The notes: generated by a model from the sequence alone, not told the origin. DNA of 64,000 nucleotides from Neobacillus mesonae (GCF_023715155.1 NZ_JAMBNQ010000009.1:62001-126000), one strand, 5' to 3'; shown: positions 1-9,000, counted from the first letter of the stretch. Numbers and translations are program-made.

Positions 1-1626
1 TTCGGTTTCAGTTTGCGGGCATTGTGTAAATGAATCATCGTCACACTCTCCAGGAAACGGTACAGCAGGATTGAAGCTTGGGTTATCCAATACCTCGTAT
101 GGCCGCATCATGTCGTGATCTTCGTGTTCGAGAATATGACAGTGCCAAGGATAAATGCCGCTATATGGACCGAAGCGTGCGATAATTCTTGTCACTTCCC
201 TAGGATTTGCCCGGACAGTATCCTTCCACCCGCGCTCATTATCGTCTGGAGGCATTGGCGGATCGACAACAACTGGATTATTGGGATCATCAGGGTCACC
301 CGTGAATGTTGCTCGGTTTAGAATTTGAAATTGGACAAGATGCAGGTGAATTGGATGTGTATCCTCTGTGAAATTGTATAATTCCCATATTTCTGTTGTT
401 CCATTATAAGGGGTTTCCGTTATAGGCAGGTCATTCCAAAGCATTTGATTTAGTAAAAGCAGAAGCCGCTTATATTCATCTCTGCCCTCATTTAAAGTGT
501 TGACACGAATTTGAGAAGCATCAGCGGGATCTAATGTTTCTAAGCAGCTAAGAGCGGCTGGAATTTTACTTTTATCAGGATGAGATAGTTTTTCTTTCAC
601 ACGGAATTCCATGATTTGTGTTAAATCGGCTGTCGGTTCATCACCGAAAGGGAAAGGTGCATTTGCACTATTGGTCAGGATGATCTTTTGCCCATTGTGA
701 TTTGAAAAATCAATGATAACATCGGCACGCTCTGCTGGTGCGAGAATAATCATGTTTGTTTCGACATGAGCTGCCAGCAATCCGCCATCTGTCCCAATTT
801 GCATAAAGTTTTGGCCGTTGCTCAAACCCATTTGGTAAAAACGTGCATTGGATCCATTTACAATCCGGAAGCGGTATTTACGTGGTTCTACTTTAAGATA
901 TGGCCAGACCTTTCCGTTCACTAGAATGGTGTCACCGAAAAACTCCGGTACGACCGAAGGATTTGGAAAGTGCGGTACATCGGGTGGAATATCATCAGGC
1001 TGCGAAGGATAGAAAAGTTCTCCATTTTCACGAAAAGAACGGTCTTGAATTAATAATGGGATTTCGTATTTTCCACTTGGCAGGTTTAATGCTTTTTCCT
1101 GTTGGTCCCGAATAAGATAGAGGCCGGCAAGTCCTGCATAGACATTGAGCCGTGTAGCGGACAGTGCATGGTCATGATACCAAAGTGTGGCAGGACGCTG
1201 ACAGTTTGGATAATAATAAGTCTCATGAAGGAATTTCGGTCCTTTATTTTCAAAATTACGTGTAAACCATGCTTCCGGATACCCATCATTTTCAGGACGA
1301 ACACGGCCGCCATGAAGATGGACAACGGTGCGTACGGAAGGCTGATCAGGCGTTGCTCCCATAAGGGTACGGTCCACTGGTAAAAGGTGTTTATAGGGAA
1401 GTTCATTTTTCCACTTTACATAGATGGGTTGATTCCGCTCTGCTTCAAAGGTCGGACCTGGATACAAGCCATTGTACCCCCAGACAGTTGTGGGTGGTAA
1501 ATCACGGTGCAGCCGCTGCTTCACCTGCCGCATCGAAACCTCATAGTAAGGATTGCCATTACACGTACCAACAGGTTTTAAAACCGGCGGTATCGGAAGC
1601 GCATCCACAAACTTTTCTAAAAACAC
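1..1626 (-). CDS. cotA: Spore coat multicopper oxidase (laccase), CotA type, C-terminus cut by window edge
   Basis: The minus strand reads open from a GTG at 1626 to the window edge (542 codons, no stop reached). AAGGAGAGG at 1632-1640 lies 5 nt before the GTG. Copper-site motifs appear in the order of a three-cupredoxin laccase: HLHGG and WYHDHA near the N-terminal third, HPIHLHL and finally HCHILEHEDHDMMRP near the end. The last carries the type-1 copper His/Cys/His and the axial Met. CotA oxidises phenolics and bilirubin in the outer spore coat of Bacillus. The reading frame runs about 35 residues past the final copper motif without stopping, with two extra Cys in an Asp/Thr-rich tail. B. 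subtilis CotA (513 aa) ends soon after this motif, so this protein has a C-terminal extension. Confidence 0.93.
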   Translation of the reverse strand, partial: MFLEKFVDALPIPPVLKPVGTCNGNPYYEVSMRQVKQRLHRDLPPTTVWGYNGLYPGPTFEAERNQPIYVKWKNELPYKHLLPVDRTLMGATPDQPSVRTVVHLHGGRVRPENDGYPEAWFTRNFENKGPKFLHETYYYPNCQRPATLWYHDHALSATRLNVYAGLAGLYLIRDQQEKALNLPSGKYEIPLLIQDRSFRENGELFYPSQPDDIPPDVPHFPNPSVVPEFFGDTILVNGKVWPYLKVEPRKYRFRIVNGSNARFYQMGLSNGQNFMQIGTDGGLLAAHVETNMIILAPAERADVIIDFSNHNGQKIILTNSANAPFPFGDEPTADLTQIMEFRVKEKLSHPDKSKIPAALSCLETLDPADASQIRVNTLNEGRDEYKRLLLLLNQMLWNDLPITETPYNGTTEIWELYNFTEDTHPIHLHLVQFQILNRATFTGDPDDPNNPVVVDPPMPPDDNERGWKDTVRANPREVTRIIARFGPYSGIYPWHCHILEHEDHDMMRPYEVLDNPSFNPAVPFPGECDDDSFTQCPQTETE

Positions 1627-1761
1627 AATACCCTCTCCTTTTTGAAAGATTATTATAGTAAATGAAAAATCATACAGAAATGTGTGGACGAGAGTGGAAA
1701 GCGGGGGGAACCTTTCAAGAGATGGTATTTCGTTAGGGACAGTTATAGTAAAATGGGAGTG

Positions 1762-2128
1762 AGTTTTGTCATCTAAAGGTCTTATTAAATCATTTTTCCG
1801 AAATTTATTTTGGCTGAAATAGGGGCTTTATTAGGACAGCTGCCAAGGAACCCCAGCCAGTTTTGGCTTTAAGAGACTTTATTAAAGACAGTATTCCAAG
1901 GTTCACATCAGGTTTTGTCTTTAATAGGCGTCATTAAAGACAATTTTCGAAGAATCATAGCTAGTTTTGTCTATAAGAAACTTTATTAAAGACAATTATA
2001 CCAATGATTCCAAGCCCGCTTTGTCTTTTAGAAGCCAACTTCATGACAGTTTCCAAGTTTTCATGCCAGCTTTGTTACTAAGAACTCTATTAAAAAGGTC
2101 ACCCTAGATTCCCAGCCAGTTTTATCCT
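1762..2128. repeat. Degenerate tandem array, 52-bp period, hairpin units
   Basis: About seven to eight copies of a unit containing TTTTGTCTTTAA and ATTAAAGACAA. The G of the TTTTGTC-like core falls at 1768, 1812, 1865, 1917, 1969, 2023, 2074 and 2124, so spacing is mostly 50-54 and exactly 52 in the best-conserved part. Each good unit has TTGTCTTTAAT, a loop of about 7 nt, then ATTAAAGACAA. The array fills the non-coding gap between the cotA start and the livF terminator. No coding sense was found in any frame. Confidence 0.8.
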
Positions 2129-2136
2129 AAAAAAAT

Positions 2137-2185
2137 ACAAAAAAGGAGACATCTCCTGTTTTCAGCAACCAGAAGATATCTCCTT
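2137..2185 (-). terminator. Terminator of the liv operon
   Basis: Arms at 2143-2158 and 2170-2185 pair over about 15 bp with one internal mismatch. On the minus strand the hairpin is followed by a T-rich tract (2125-2142). It starts 4 nt after the livF stop. Confidence 0.85.
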
Positions 2186-2189
2186 AATA

Positions 2190-2906
2190 TTATTCAGATT
2201 TTTTCCCAAGGTAAGCTTCCATAATCCTTGGGTCTTCTAATAGTTCATGTGACGGGCCGTGGACAATTACTTTGCCGGTTTCCAGAACATAGCCGTAGTC
2301 AGCAATTTTTAAGGCTTGTCTTGCGTTTTGTTCCACGACGAGTACAGTGGTGCCGGAGTCTTTGATTTCTTTAATGATTTTAAAGATATCGGCAACAATC
2401 AGGGGAGCGAGTCCCATGGATGGTTCGTCAAGCAGCAGCAGTTTTGGCCGTGAAAGCAAGGCCCTTGCGATTGCAAGCATTTGCTGCTGTCCGCCTGAAA
2501 GCGTGCCGCCCAGCTGATTCTTTCTTTCTTTTAAAATCGGAAAGCGCTGCATAACGTCTTCAAGATCTTTGGCGATTTCTTTATCGTTCCGTTGATAGGC
2601 GCCCATTTCCAGGTTCTCCATCACCGTCATGCCTGATAAAATGGCCCGGCCCTCTGGTACAAGGGAGATGCCTCTTTTGACAAGCTGATCTGGTCTTAGT
2701 CCAGTGATATTTTCACCTAAAAATTCAACAGTGCCGCTCTTAGGTTTTAAAAGCCCGGCAATGGTCTTCATCGTGGTCGTTTTTCCGGCACCATTAGCCC
2801 CTAAAATTGTCACAATTTTTCCTTGTTCTACATCCAGGCTGACCCCCTTAAGGGCCTGAATCTTTCCGTAGTATGTTTCGATTCCTGATACTTTAAGCAA
2901 TGTCAT
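2190..2906 (-). CDS. livF: Branched-chain amino-acid ABC transporter, ATPase LivF
   Basis: Cytoplasmic ATPase of a high-affinity HAAT-type importer. It has the Walker A motif GANGAGKTT, signature LSGGQQQ, Walker B LLLLDEPSMGL and a switch His region. The frame is open to 2993, but that would add about 28 basic residues overlapping livG. AGAGGGGG at 2910-2917 sits correctly for the ATG at 2906 (a tandem ATG lies at 2909). That start gives 238 aa, the usual LivF size (E. coli 237). It overlaps the end of livG by 14 nt, implying translational coupling, and is the last gene of the livJ-H-M-G-F unit. Confidence 0.93.
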   Translation of the reverse strand: MTLLKVSGIETYYGKIQALKGVSLDVEQGKIVTILGANGAGKTTTMKTIAGLLKPKSGTVEFLGENITGLRPDQLVKRGISLVPEGRAILSGMTVMENLEMGAYQRNDKEIAKDLEDVMQRFPILKERKNQLGGTLSGGQQQMLAIARALLSRPKLLLLDEPSMGLAPLIVADIFKIIKEIKDSGTTVLVVEQNARQALKIADYGYVLETGKVIVHGPSHELLEDPRIMEAYLGKKSE

Positions 2907-3666
2907 CATCCCCCTCTGAACCGAGGTATGCCTCAATAACTTCCTGATTGTTTTGAATTTCCTCCGGTGTACCTTCAGCAAGTTTTTTACCAAAGTTTAA
3001 AACGGTAATTCTATCACACAGCCTCATCACAAGAGGCATGTCATGTTCAATTAATAGTGTTGTGACACCGCGTTCCTGGACTTTTTTAATCAAATAATAT
3101 AAGTCCGCTGTTTCGGTATCATTCATTCCGGCAGCAGGCTCATCCAGCAAGAGCAGCTTAGGGTCGCTTGCCAGGGCCCTTGCAATTTCTAGTCTTCTTT
3201 GCTGGCCGTACGCTAGGTTTTCCGCCACCGCGTCTTCAAATTCAGATAAGCCGACGAGTTCAAGAAGTTCCCTTGCCGTAGAACGAAGTTTCTCTTCTTC
3301 ATTCCGCTGGGATTTTGTCCGAAATACGCCGCTGAAGACACCGGAGTGACTTTGGGAATGTCCGCCGACTAATACATTTTCCAACACAGACATTTGTGAG
3401 AAAAGACGGATGTTTTGAAAGGTCCGGCAAATTCCTTTATTTGTAATTTTATGCGGTTTAATGCCTGTAATATTTTCATCTAAAAAGAGTATTTCCCCTG
3501 AAGAAGGAGGGAATATGCTGGTAATGCAGTTAAACATGGTCGTTTTTCCGGCACCATTTGGACCAATCAAACCAAAGATTTCTCCTTTATTAATGGAAAA
3601 TGAAATATCGGTTAAAGCGGAAATGCCGCCAAAATTTTTAGAGACATTGTTAATTTTTAGAACCAT
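2893..3666 (-). CDS. livG: Branched-chain amino-acid ABC transporter, ATPase LivG
   Basis: Second ATPase of the importer, 257 aa. Walker A GPNGAGKTT lies near residue 37; the usual LSGGQ signature is replaced by LAYGQQRR, as is common in LivG; Walker B is LLLLDEPAAGM. The LivG family C-terminal region ends VIEAYLGSEG. The start overlaps the livM stop by 17 nt, with GGAGGAG in front of the ATG. LivG and LivF are expected to form the heterodimeric motor for the LivH/LivM permeases. Confidence 0.94.
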   Translation of the reverse strand: MVLKINNVSKNFGGISALTDISFSINKGEIFGLIGPNGAGKTTMFNCITSIFPPSSGEILFLDENITGIKPHKITNKGICRTFQNIRLFSQMSVLENVLVGGHSQSHSGVFSGVFRTKSQRNEEEKLRSTARELLELVGLSEFEDAVAENLAYGQQRRLEIARALASDPKLLLLDEPAAGMNDTETADLYYLIKKVQERGVTTLLIEHDMPLVMRLCDRITVLNFGKKLAEGTPEEIQNNQEVIEAYLGSEGDDDIA

Positions 3667-4609
3667 GTTTACTCCTCCTTTTCGTCAGATGCAGTTTCTG
3701 TAAAAGGGGAACATCAATAATTCCCTGCGGTCGGAAGGCCATCATGAGTACTAATACGAGACCATAAATCAAATAACGGTATTCAGAGATAAATCGTAAT
3801 ACTTCTGGCAGAAGGGTCATAAAGGCTGCCCCGAAAATAGAGCCCCAGATTACTTCACTGCCGCCGAATACGGCATAAATCAGGATATCAACTGCACGGT
3901 GGTAGGAAAAATCAGCCGGGCTGATATATCCCATAACATGGGCGAAAAGGGCGCCGGCAAAGCCTGATAGGATTGCACCTTGTGCAAAAGATAATACTTT
4001 ATAATACGTAATGTTAATCCCCATAGCCTCCGCCGCTTTTTCATCCATTTTAATGGCTGCAAACGCACGGCCGACACGGGATTTATTTTGTCTGATTAAA
4101 AACCAGATTAATAGAATATTAATAATGACTAAAATAAGCAATACCATTAAATAGACAAATTGATTATTTTTCAAGCCGATGGACATCGGGCTGAATCCTG
4201 AATCCCTAGAGAATTTCAGCAATTCTCTTCCGATTTGCGGTATCCCCGACAGACCGACAGACCCTTTCGTAACAGATTCCCAGTTGACGAGGAAAACCCG
4301 CATGACTTCACCGAAGCCGAGAGTAGCAATGGCCAAGTATACCCCAGTTAACCGGAGTGATGGAATCCCGATCAATATCCCAATAATTCCTGCGACTAAC
4401 GCTCCTGCGATAACGCCGACGATAATGGGCAGATCATAGTTAATCGTAAGCAGCGCAGATGTATAGGCTCCAATCCCCATAAATCCGGCGCTTCCTAAAG
4501 AGAGCTGGCCGGAAGAAAGGGTAATGTAAATACTTAAGCCTAAAATAATATTAATCATGATAAACGAACCGACTTGAAGGTAGTATGGATTGATTAAATC
4601 TCCTAGCAT
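3650..4609 (-). CDS. livM: Branched-chain amino-acid ABC transporter, permease LivM
   Basis: Polytopic inner-membrane permease of about 319 aa with some nine hydrophobic segments. It contains the family-typical stretch GVYLAIATLGFGEV and the coupling-helix region AAIKMDEKAAEAMGIN, which docks on the ATPase. A longer frame begins at 4645, but GAGGGAAGG ahead of the ATG at 4609 gives a normal spacing, and LivM proteins usually start just before the first membrane segment. It starts 5 nt beyond the livH stop. Confidence 0.93.
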   Translation of the reverse strand: MLGDLINPYYLQVGSFIMINIILGLSIYITLSSGQLSLGSAGFMGIGAYTSALLTINYDLPIIVGVIAGALVAGIIGILIGIPSLRLTGVYLAIATLGFGEVMRVFLVNWESVTKGSVGLSGIPQIGRELLKFSRDSGFSPMSIGLKNNQFVYLMVLLILVIINILLIWFLIRQNKSRVGRAFAAIKMDEKAAEAMGINITYYKVLSFAQGAILSGFAGALFAHVMGYISPADFSYHRAVDILIYAVFGGSEVIWGSIFGAAFMTLLPEVLRFISEYRYLIYGLVLVLMMAFRPQGIIDVPLLQKLHLTKRRSKHGSKN

Positions 4610-4613
4610 ATCA

Positions 4614-5498
4614 TCACGGCCTTCCCTCAGATGTTTTTTTGCCAAATAACCCTTGCGGCCGTATTAAAAGGATCACAATGATGGCGATAAAAGCGATGGC
4701 ATCCCGATATCCGGAATCGCCGTAAGCAACAATGAATGTTTCTGCCAAACCAAGAATTAATCCCCCGGCCATTGCGCCTTTCACATTTCCCATACCGCCA
4801 AGGATGATAATGGCAAGTCCTTTAAGTCCTATGGACAGACCCATTTGCGGGTTCACGGAATTGAATGCCATTCCTACAAGAATACCGGCAATTCCTCCCA
4901 TAGCGGAGGCGATGATGACGGTTAATGTGATGATCTGCTTTGTATTAACGCCAAGGATGCTGGCTGTTTCTAAATTTTCAGCTGTCGCACGAAGAGCTTT
5001 TCCTGCTTTTGTTTTAGAAAGCCAATAGGAAAGAGCGATCATTAATATAACAGATATAACAAAAATCAATATTTGTACCAAATAGATCGTGATTGAACCA
5101 ATCGTGTAATGTATTTCCGCGAACGAACTTTTAAATGGATGGTTCCCTGCTCCAAATAAATGGTGGGATAGATTTTCTAAGAAAATAGAAACCCCAATGG
5201 TGCTGATTAGTGGAGCAAGGTGTGAGACCCCTTTCTTTCCACGAAGCGGTCTTAGAGCGAATTGCTCAAGCAAATACCCTAAAATCGCTGTGGCTGCGAT
5301 GGCCGCAAGAAAAGCCATCCAAATAGGCAGTCCCAGTGTACTTGTCACCGTGACGCCAATAAAAGCTCCGAACATAAAGATTTCGCCGTGTGCCATGTTA
5401 ATGATGCCCAGCACTCCAAAAACAAGTGTAAATCCAAGGGCAACGATGGCATAAATGCTTCCAAGTGTGATTCCATTAATGATTTGCTCTAACAGCAA
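4614..5498 (-). CDS. livH: Branched-chain amino-acid ABC transporter, permease LivH
   Basis: Permease of 294 aa that begins with a TTG codon preceded by AAAAGGGTGAG. The N-terminus (LLEQIINGITLGSIYAIVALG) is the classic LivH first membrane segment, and the coupling-helix region reads KAGKALRATAENLETASILGVN. It pairs with LivM to form the channel. The gene is separated from its binding-protein gene livJ by 352 nt that hold a dispersed repeat. Confidence 0.93.
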   Translation of the reverse strand: MLLEQIINGITLGSIYAIVALGFTLVFGVLGIINMAHGEIFMFGAFIGVTVTSTLGLPIWMAFLAAIAATAILGYLLEQFALRPLRGKKGVSHLAPLISTIGVSIFLENLSHHLFGAGNHPFKSSFAEIHYTIGSITIYLVQILIFVISVILMIALSYWLSKTKAGKALRATAENLETASILGVNTKQIITLTVIIASAMGGIAGILVGMAFNSVNPQMGLSIGLKGLAIIILGGMGNVKGAMAGGLILGLAETFIVAYGDSGYRDAIAFIAIIVILLIRPQGLFGKKTSEGRP

Positions 5499-5561
5499 GG
5501 CATCTCACCCTTTTCTGTAATTTTTTCAGTCTAAGAAGTAAAATGATGGACTTTGAAAATT

Positions 5562-5735
5562 GTCCAGCGCAAGCAGCCTAGCCAGTTTTCATCCCGAACT
5601 GCCTTCTTCGGAGTATCTTGCAAAAAGCGATAGCCTTCAGCAGTTCGAGGTCAAATAACCAGCGGCCATAAAAGTCAAAAAAACGCTTTGCAGAACATGT
5701 GCTTGCCGGAGTTAACCAAGGCGCTTGCGCTTTTC
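5562..5735. repeat. Dispersed Bacillaceae intergenic repeat, degenerate copy 1
   Basis: The segment begins TCCAGCGCAAGC, contains internal partial inverted repeats (AGCAGTTCGAGG, CTTGCCGGAGTTAACC) and ends AAGGCGCTTGCGCTTTTC. The same start (TCCAGCTTCAGCGCC) and end (CTTGCGCTTTTT) bound a second segment at 53219-53342. From memory, elements starting CTAGCTCCAGCGCC and ending GCGCTTGCGCTTTTC recur in many Bacillus genomes; I cannot verify that here. It interrupts the liv transcription unit between livJ and livH. Confidence 0.55.
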
Positions 5736-5750
5736 TCTAAGTAAATAAGG

Positions 5751-5771
5751 AGGGCACCAATTCAGTGCCCT
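5751..5771 (-). terminator. Possible hairpin after livJ
   Basis: AGGGCAC and GTGCCCT pair around a 7-nt loop, 80 nt downstream of the livJ stop. The T-tract is poor (CCTTATTTAC on the minus strand), so it may only attenuate read-through from livJ into livH. That would fit the usual excess of binding protein over permease. Confidence 0.35.
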
Positions 5772-5850
5772 GCCAAAAGTTGTTCTATTAAAAGTTGTAA
5801 ATTTTCATTTGACATTGACTTTTCAAAAAACTGAGTTTATAAAGAGTTAC

Positions 5851-7008
5851 CTATTCAAATTGTTGAAATTTACCGTCTTTAATAATGAGAACAGTTGGAT
5901 CCATGACAACATCTCCGTCTTTGTCAAACGAGAAATTACCAAGTATTCCTGGGAAGTCTTTGGTTTTTGCCAAAGCATCACGGAATTCGTCACGGTCAGT
6001 AGAACCTGCATTTTTTAAAGCATTTGCATAGATATAAAGCGCATCATAGGCTTGAGCAGCAAATTGGTCTGGCGTTTTACCATATTCAGTTTCATATTTC
6101 TTCACAAAATCCTTTACCTTTGTATCATCTTTATCAGCAAACCAAGGAGTGGCTACGATTAATCCATCTGCAGCTTTTCCGGCAATTTTGATGACTTCTG
6201 GTGAGTTAAATCCATTACCGCCTACAAATGGTACATCAATTCCAATCTTTCTAGCCTGGTCCATAATGACGGCACCTTCATTGTACAGTGCAGAACATAA
6301 AATCAAGTCAGGTTTAAGACCTTTAATTTTCGTTAATTGTGCATTGTAGTCAGATTGACCTTTTTGGAAAGTTTCAATCGTTAAAGTATCAAGTCCCATG
6401 TCTTCAGCAGCTTTTTTCATTGTGTCAAAACCTGATTTCGTGAATACATCGTCATTTCCATATAGAATGGCAACTTTTTTCGCACCATATTTATCAACAG
6501 CTTTTTTCAATGCTGCAGGAATAGCAAGTGCTTCGGGCAGTGAGTTTCTGAAAACATAATCGCCGATTTGGGGAATTCCTTCTGCCGTTGTAGATGTACC
6601 CATAATCGGAATACCGTTCATATCTGCCTCTGGGGCTACAACATTCATTTCAGTACTTAGAGTTGGACCTAAAATAGCAGTAATGCCATCGTCACTCATT
6701 AATTTTTGTGCAGCTGACATTGCTTGTTCCTGCTTACCAGCTGAATCTTCAATCGCAAGCTCGATATGAACGTCGCCTTTTTCATTAATTTCTTTTTGAG
6801 CAAGCTTAAAACCATTTGTAATGGCTTCACCATAAGCAGCACCAGGACCTGACATATAGGAAACAACGCCAAATTTTGCGCTGACTTTTCCTCCATCTTT
6901 TGATGCGGACTTGCCCGCCTTTTCTGAACTATTGCCGCTGCAAGCCGTTAAAGCAAAAAGCAATAGAACAGCCATGAATAGAAATCCTTTGTTTAGGACT
7001 TTTTTCAT
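5851..7008 (-). CDS. livJ: Branched-chain amino-acid ABC transporter, substrate-binding lipoprotein
   Basis: 385-aa precursor with a signal peptide (MKKVLNKGFLFMAVLLLFAL) and lipobox LTAC, so it is anchored outside the membrane as a lipoprotein. The mature part is a periplasmic-binding-protein type I fold: KFGVVSYMSGPGAAYG at the start, ILGPTLSTEM and QAYDALYIYANAL later. The ATG has GAGGGGG in front. It is the first gene of the unit. The substrate is inferred from family: Leu/Ile/Val is the default, but amides, short acids or urea are possible for this family. Confidence 0.9.
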   Translation of the reverse strand: MKKVLNKGFLFMAVLLLFALTACSGNSSEKAGKSASKDGGKVSAKFGVVSYMSGPGAAYGEAITNGFKLAQKEINEKGDVHIELAIEDSAGKQEQAMSAAQKLMSDDGITAILGPTLSTEMNVVAPEADMNGIPIMGTSTTAEGIPQIGDYVFRNSLPEALAIPAALKKAVDKYGAKKVAILYGNDDVFTKSGFDTMKKAAEDMGLDTLTIETFQKGQSDYNAQLTKIKGLKPDLILCSALYNEGAVIMDQARKIGIDVPFVGGNGFNSPEVIKIAGKAADGLIVATPWFADKDDTKVKDFVKKYETEYGKTPDQFAAQAYDALYIYANALKNAGSTDRDEFRDALAKTKDFPGILGNFSFDKDGDVVMDPTVLIIKDGKFQQFE

Positions 7009-7137
7009 CTTTTTATCCCCCTCTATTTTTTGAAAATTTTAAAATTATGTATCTATTAAATAACAAAATTATCTCAATGTAAAGACTTTTCGACAAAATT
7101 ATTTTCAGAATTCGAGGGAATTTTTATAAAATTGAAT

Positions 7138-7151
7138 TTAAAACGCTTACC
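7138..7151. promoter_or_regulatory. Candidate catabolite-response (cre-like) site
   Basis: TTAAAACGCTTACC matches 12 of 14 positions of the CcpA consensus TGWAARCGYTWNCW. It lies in the AT-rich divergent region between livJ and the hyi-garR pair and could act on either. This is a match by eye only. Confidence 0.35.
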
Positions 7152-7224
7152 ATTCCTGAACTTCCAAAATTATCTATTATATATTATAATATTATAAAAA
7201 TTTAGAAAAGTACGAGGTGATATT

Positions 7225-8058
7225 ATGCGCAAAAAACAATTAGCAACGGGTGGGTCCCCTGAAATTGCCAATTCCCTCTTTGTTCTTCCTAATTTATCAA
7301 CGATTTTTACCGAGTTTCCGTTCTTAGAGAGGTTTCAGAAGGCAAAAGAGCATGGATTTTCATTGGTAGAGTGCCAGTTTCCATACGAGTATTCTATAGA
7401 AGAGATTCAGAGGGAACTTAAACGTCATGAGTTGTCGATGGTGCTGATCAATCTGCATCCGGGGGATTGGAAGAAGGGGGACAGGGGGCTCGCAGCGGAT
7501 CCGGAGAGAATTCCTGAATTTAGAACATCTGTACAGCAGGGAATCCGCTATGCAAATGCATTGAAGGTGCCAAGGATTCATTGCATGGCAGGGATTGTTT
7601 CCGAATCATTAGATCCTGAAACAGCTAAACAAGTTTACATAGAGAATCTTAAGTATGCCGGAACAGAGGCTGCAGCCCACGGATTGACAATTCTCATTGA
7701 GCCGATTAACCAAGGGGATATGCCAGGCTATTTTTTAAGCGATATCCATCAAGCGAAGGCGATCCTAAATGCGGTGAATCTCCCGAATGTGAAGCTGCAG
7801 TTTGATTTTTACCATATTGAGAGAATCCATGGAAACGCACTCGGCCTGTTTCAGCAATATGCAGATAGGGTCGATCATGTTCAAATTGCTGACGTTCCCG
7901 GACGGCATGAGCCGGGAACAGGAAACATGGATTATCAAAGCATTTTTCATTATTTAAATCGTACGTATAATGGTTTCGCCGGCTTGGAATATATTCCGCT
8001 TGGAAAAAGCGAGGATAGTTTTTCATGGCTGCCAATGATGGAGCATGGAGGGAGATAG
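7225..8058 (+). CDS. hyi: Hydroxypyruvate isomerase family TIM-barrel protein
   Basis: 277 aa, xylose-isomerase-like TIM barrel. Family landmarks are NLHPGDWKKGDRGLA near residue 75, the metal/substrate region LIEPINQGDMPGYFL, QFDFYHIERIHGN and HVQIADVPGRHEPGTGN near the C-terminus. Hyi interconverts hydroxypyruvate and tartronate semialdehyde. The next gene, 1 nt downstream, encodes the reductase that uses tartronate semialdehyde, so the pair turns hydroxypyruvate into D-glycerate. No glyoxylate carboligase or glycerate kinase is in the window. Start ATG follows GAGGTGA. OtnI-like activity on a threonate-type intermediate is an alternative. Confidence 0.85.
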   Translation: MRKKQLATGGSPEIANSLFVLPNLSTIFTEFPFLERFQKAKEHGFSLVECQFPYEYSIEEIQRELKRHELSMVLINLHPGDWKKGDRGLAADPERIPEFRTSVQQGIRYANALKVPRIHCMAGIVSESLDPETAKQVYIENLKYAGTEAAAHGLTILIEPINQGDMPGYFLSDIHQAKAILNAVNLPNVKLQFDFYHIERIHGNALGLFQQYADRVDHVQIADVPGRHEPGTGNMDYQSIFHYLNRTYNGFAGLEYIPLGKSEDSFSWLPMMEHGGR

Positions 8059-8059
8059 G

Positions 8060-8968
8060 ATGAAAATTGGGTTTGTTGGAACAGGTGTGATGGGGTCGCG
8101 GATGGCACGCCGTCTTTTGGATCATGGGTATCAGGTACAGGTTTATAACCGGACGAAAGCGAAGGTGCAGACGTTAGTGCAACAGGGAGCAGTACATGCG
8201 GATACGGCTGCCGGGCTGGCTTCAGAATGTGAGGTGATTTGCACCTGTTTGTCGATGCCTGCTGATGTGGAAGAAGTGTACCTTGGGGAGCAGGGAATTG
8301 TAAAGCATGCTCAAAAAGGCACCATCTGTATCGACTTTACAACAGTCGGATCAGATACAAGCAAAATTGTTTTTGAAAAAGCAAGCAGTAAGGGCATTCA
8401 TTATTTAGATGCACCTGTCAGCGGGGGGCCTGAAGGGGCGGAACAAGGATCATTAACGATTATGGCAGGCGGCTCGCGGGATGTATTTGAAAAAGTATCA
8501 CCTATACTCAAGGCATTAGGAAAAACGATTGAATACCTTGGGCCGTCAGGGGCAGGGAGTATTGCCAAGCTGATCAATCAATATCTTGTTGCTGTTCATT
8601 CCCTCGCAGCTTCGGAAGCGATGGTCACAGGCGCTGCTTTTGGACTGGATGCTGAAAAACTGCTTACTGTTTTGAAAGTCAGCTATGGAGACAGCAAGAT
8701 GCTTAGAAGGAATATGGAACAATATGTGCTTGAGAGGCAGTTCGAACCGGGCGGGGCCGTTAAATATGTTCATAAGGATGTCCGGTTAGCCAACCAGCTC
8801 CTCAAGCAGGCAGGTCTTAGTCCATTTACAGGACAACTGGCTGAAGAGGCATTCCAAACTGCTTCTGCCAAAGGACTGCAGGATTTAGATATGTCAGCTG
8901 TTATCCAGCCGCTTGAAGAAAAATGCAGTGTGGTGGTAAAAAGAACGGTGGAAGCCGAAATAAAGTAA
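8060..8968 (+). CDS. garR: 2-hydroxy-3-oxopropionate (tartronate semialdehyde) reductase
   Basis: 302-aa beta-hydroxyacid dehydrogenase. N-terminal Rossmann motif GFVGTGVMGSRMARRL, substrate motif DAPVSGGPEGAEQGSL and catalytic Lys in GAGSIAKLINQY. It reduces tartronate semialdehyde to D-glycerate with NAD(P)H. The ATG at 8060 follows GGAGGGAG and comes 1 nt after the hyi stop; an in-frame upstream ATG at 8045 would lie within hyi and lacks a ribosome site. Other 3-hydroxyacid substrates (3-hydroxyisobutyrate type) cannot be excluded from sequence. Confidence 0.85.
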   Translation: MKIGFVGTGVMGSRMARRLLDHGYQVQVYNRTKAKVQTLVQQGAVHADTAAGLASECEVICTCLSMPADVEEVYLGEQGIVKHAQKGTICIDFTTVGSDTSKIVFEKASSKGIHYLDAPVSGGPEGAEQGSLTIMAGGSRDVFEKVSPILKALGKTIEYLGPSGAGSIAKLINQYLVAVHSLAASEAMVTGAAFGLDAEKLLTVLKVSYGDSKMLRRNMEQYVLERQFEPGGAVKYVHKDVRLANQLLKQAGLSPFTGQLAEEAFQTASAKGLQDLDMSAVIQPLEEKCSVVVKRTVEAEIK

Positions 8969-9000
8969 AGAGAAATCAAGTCAAGCCGGAAACCCGCCAA

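Noticed and set aside
1086..1406. 106-aa minus-strand ORF in cotA
   Set aside because: It is in another frame of the real laccase gene, whose copper motifs continue without interruption.
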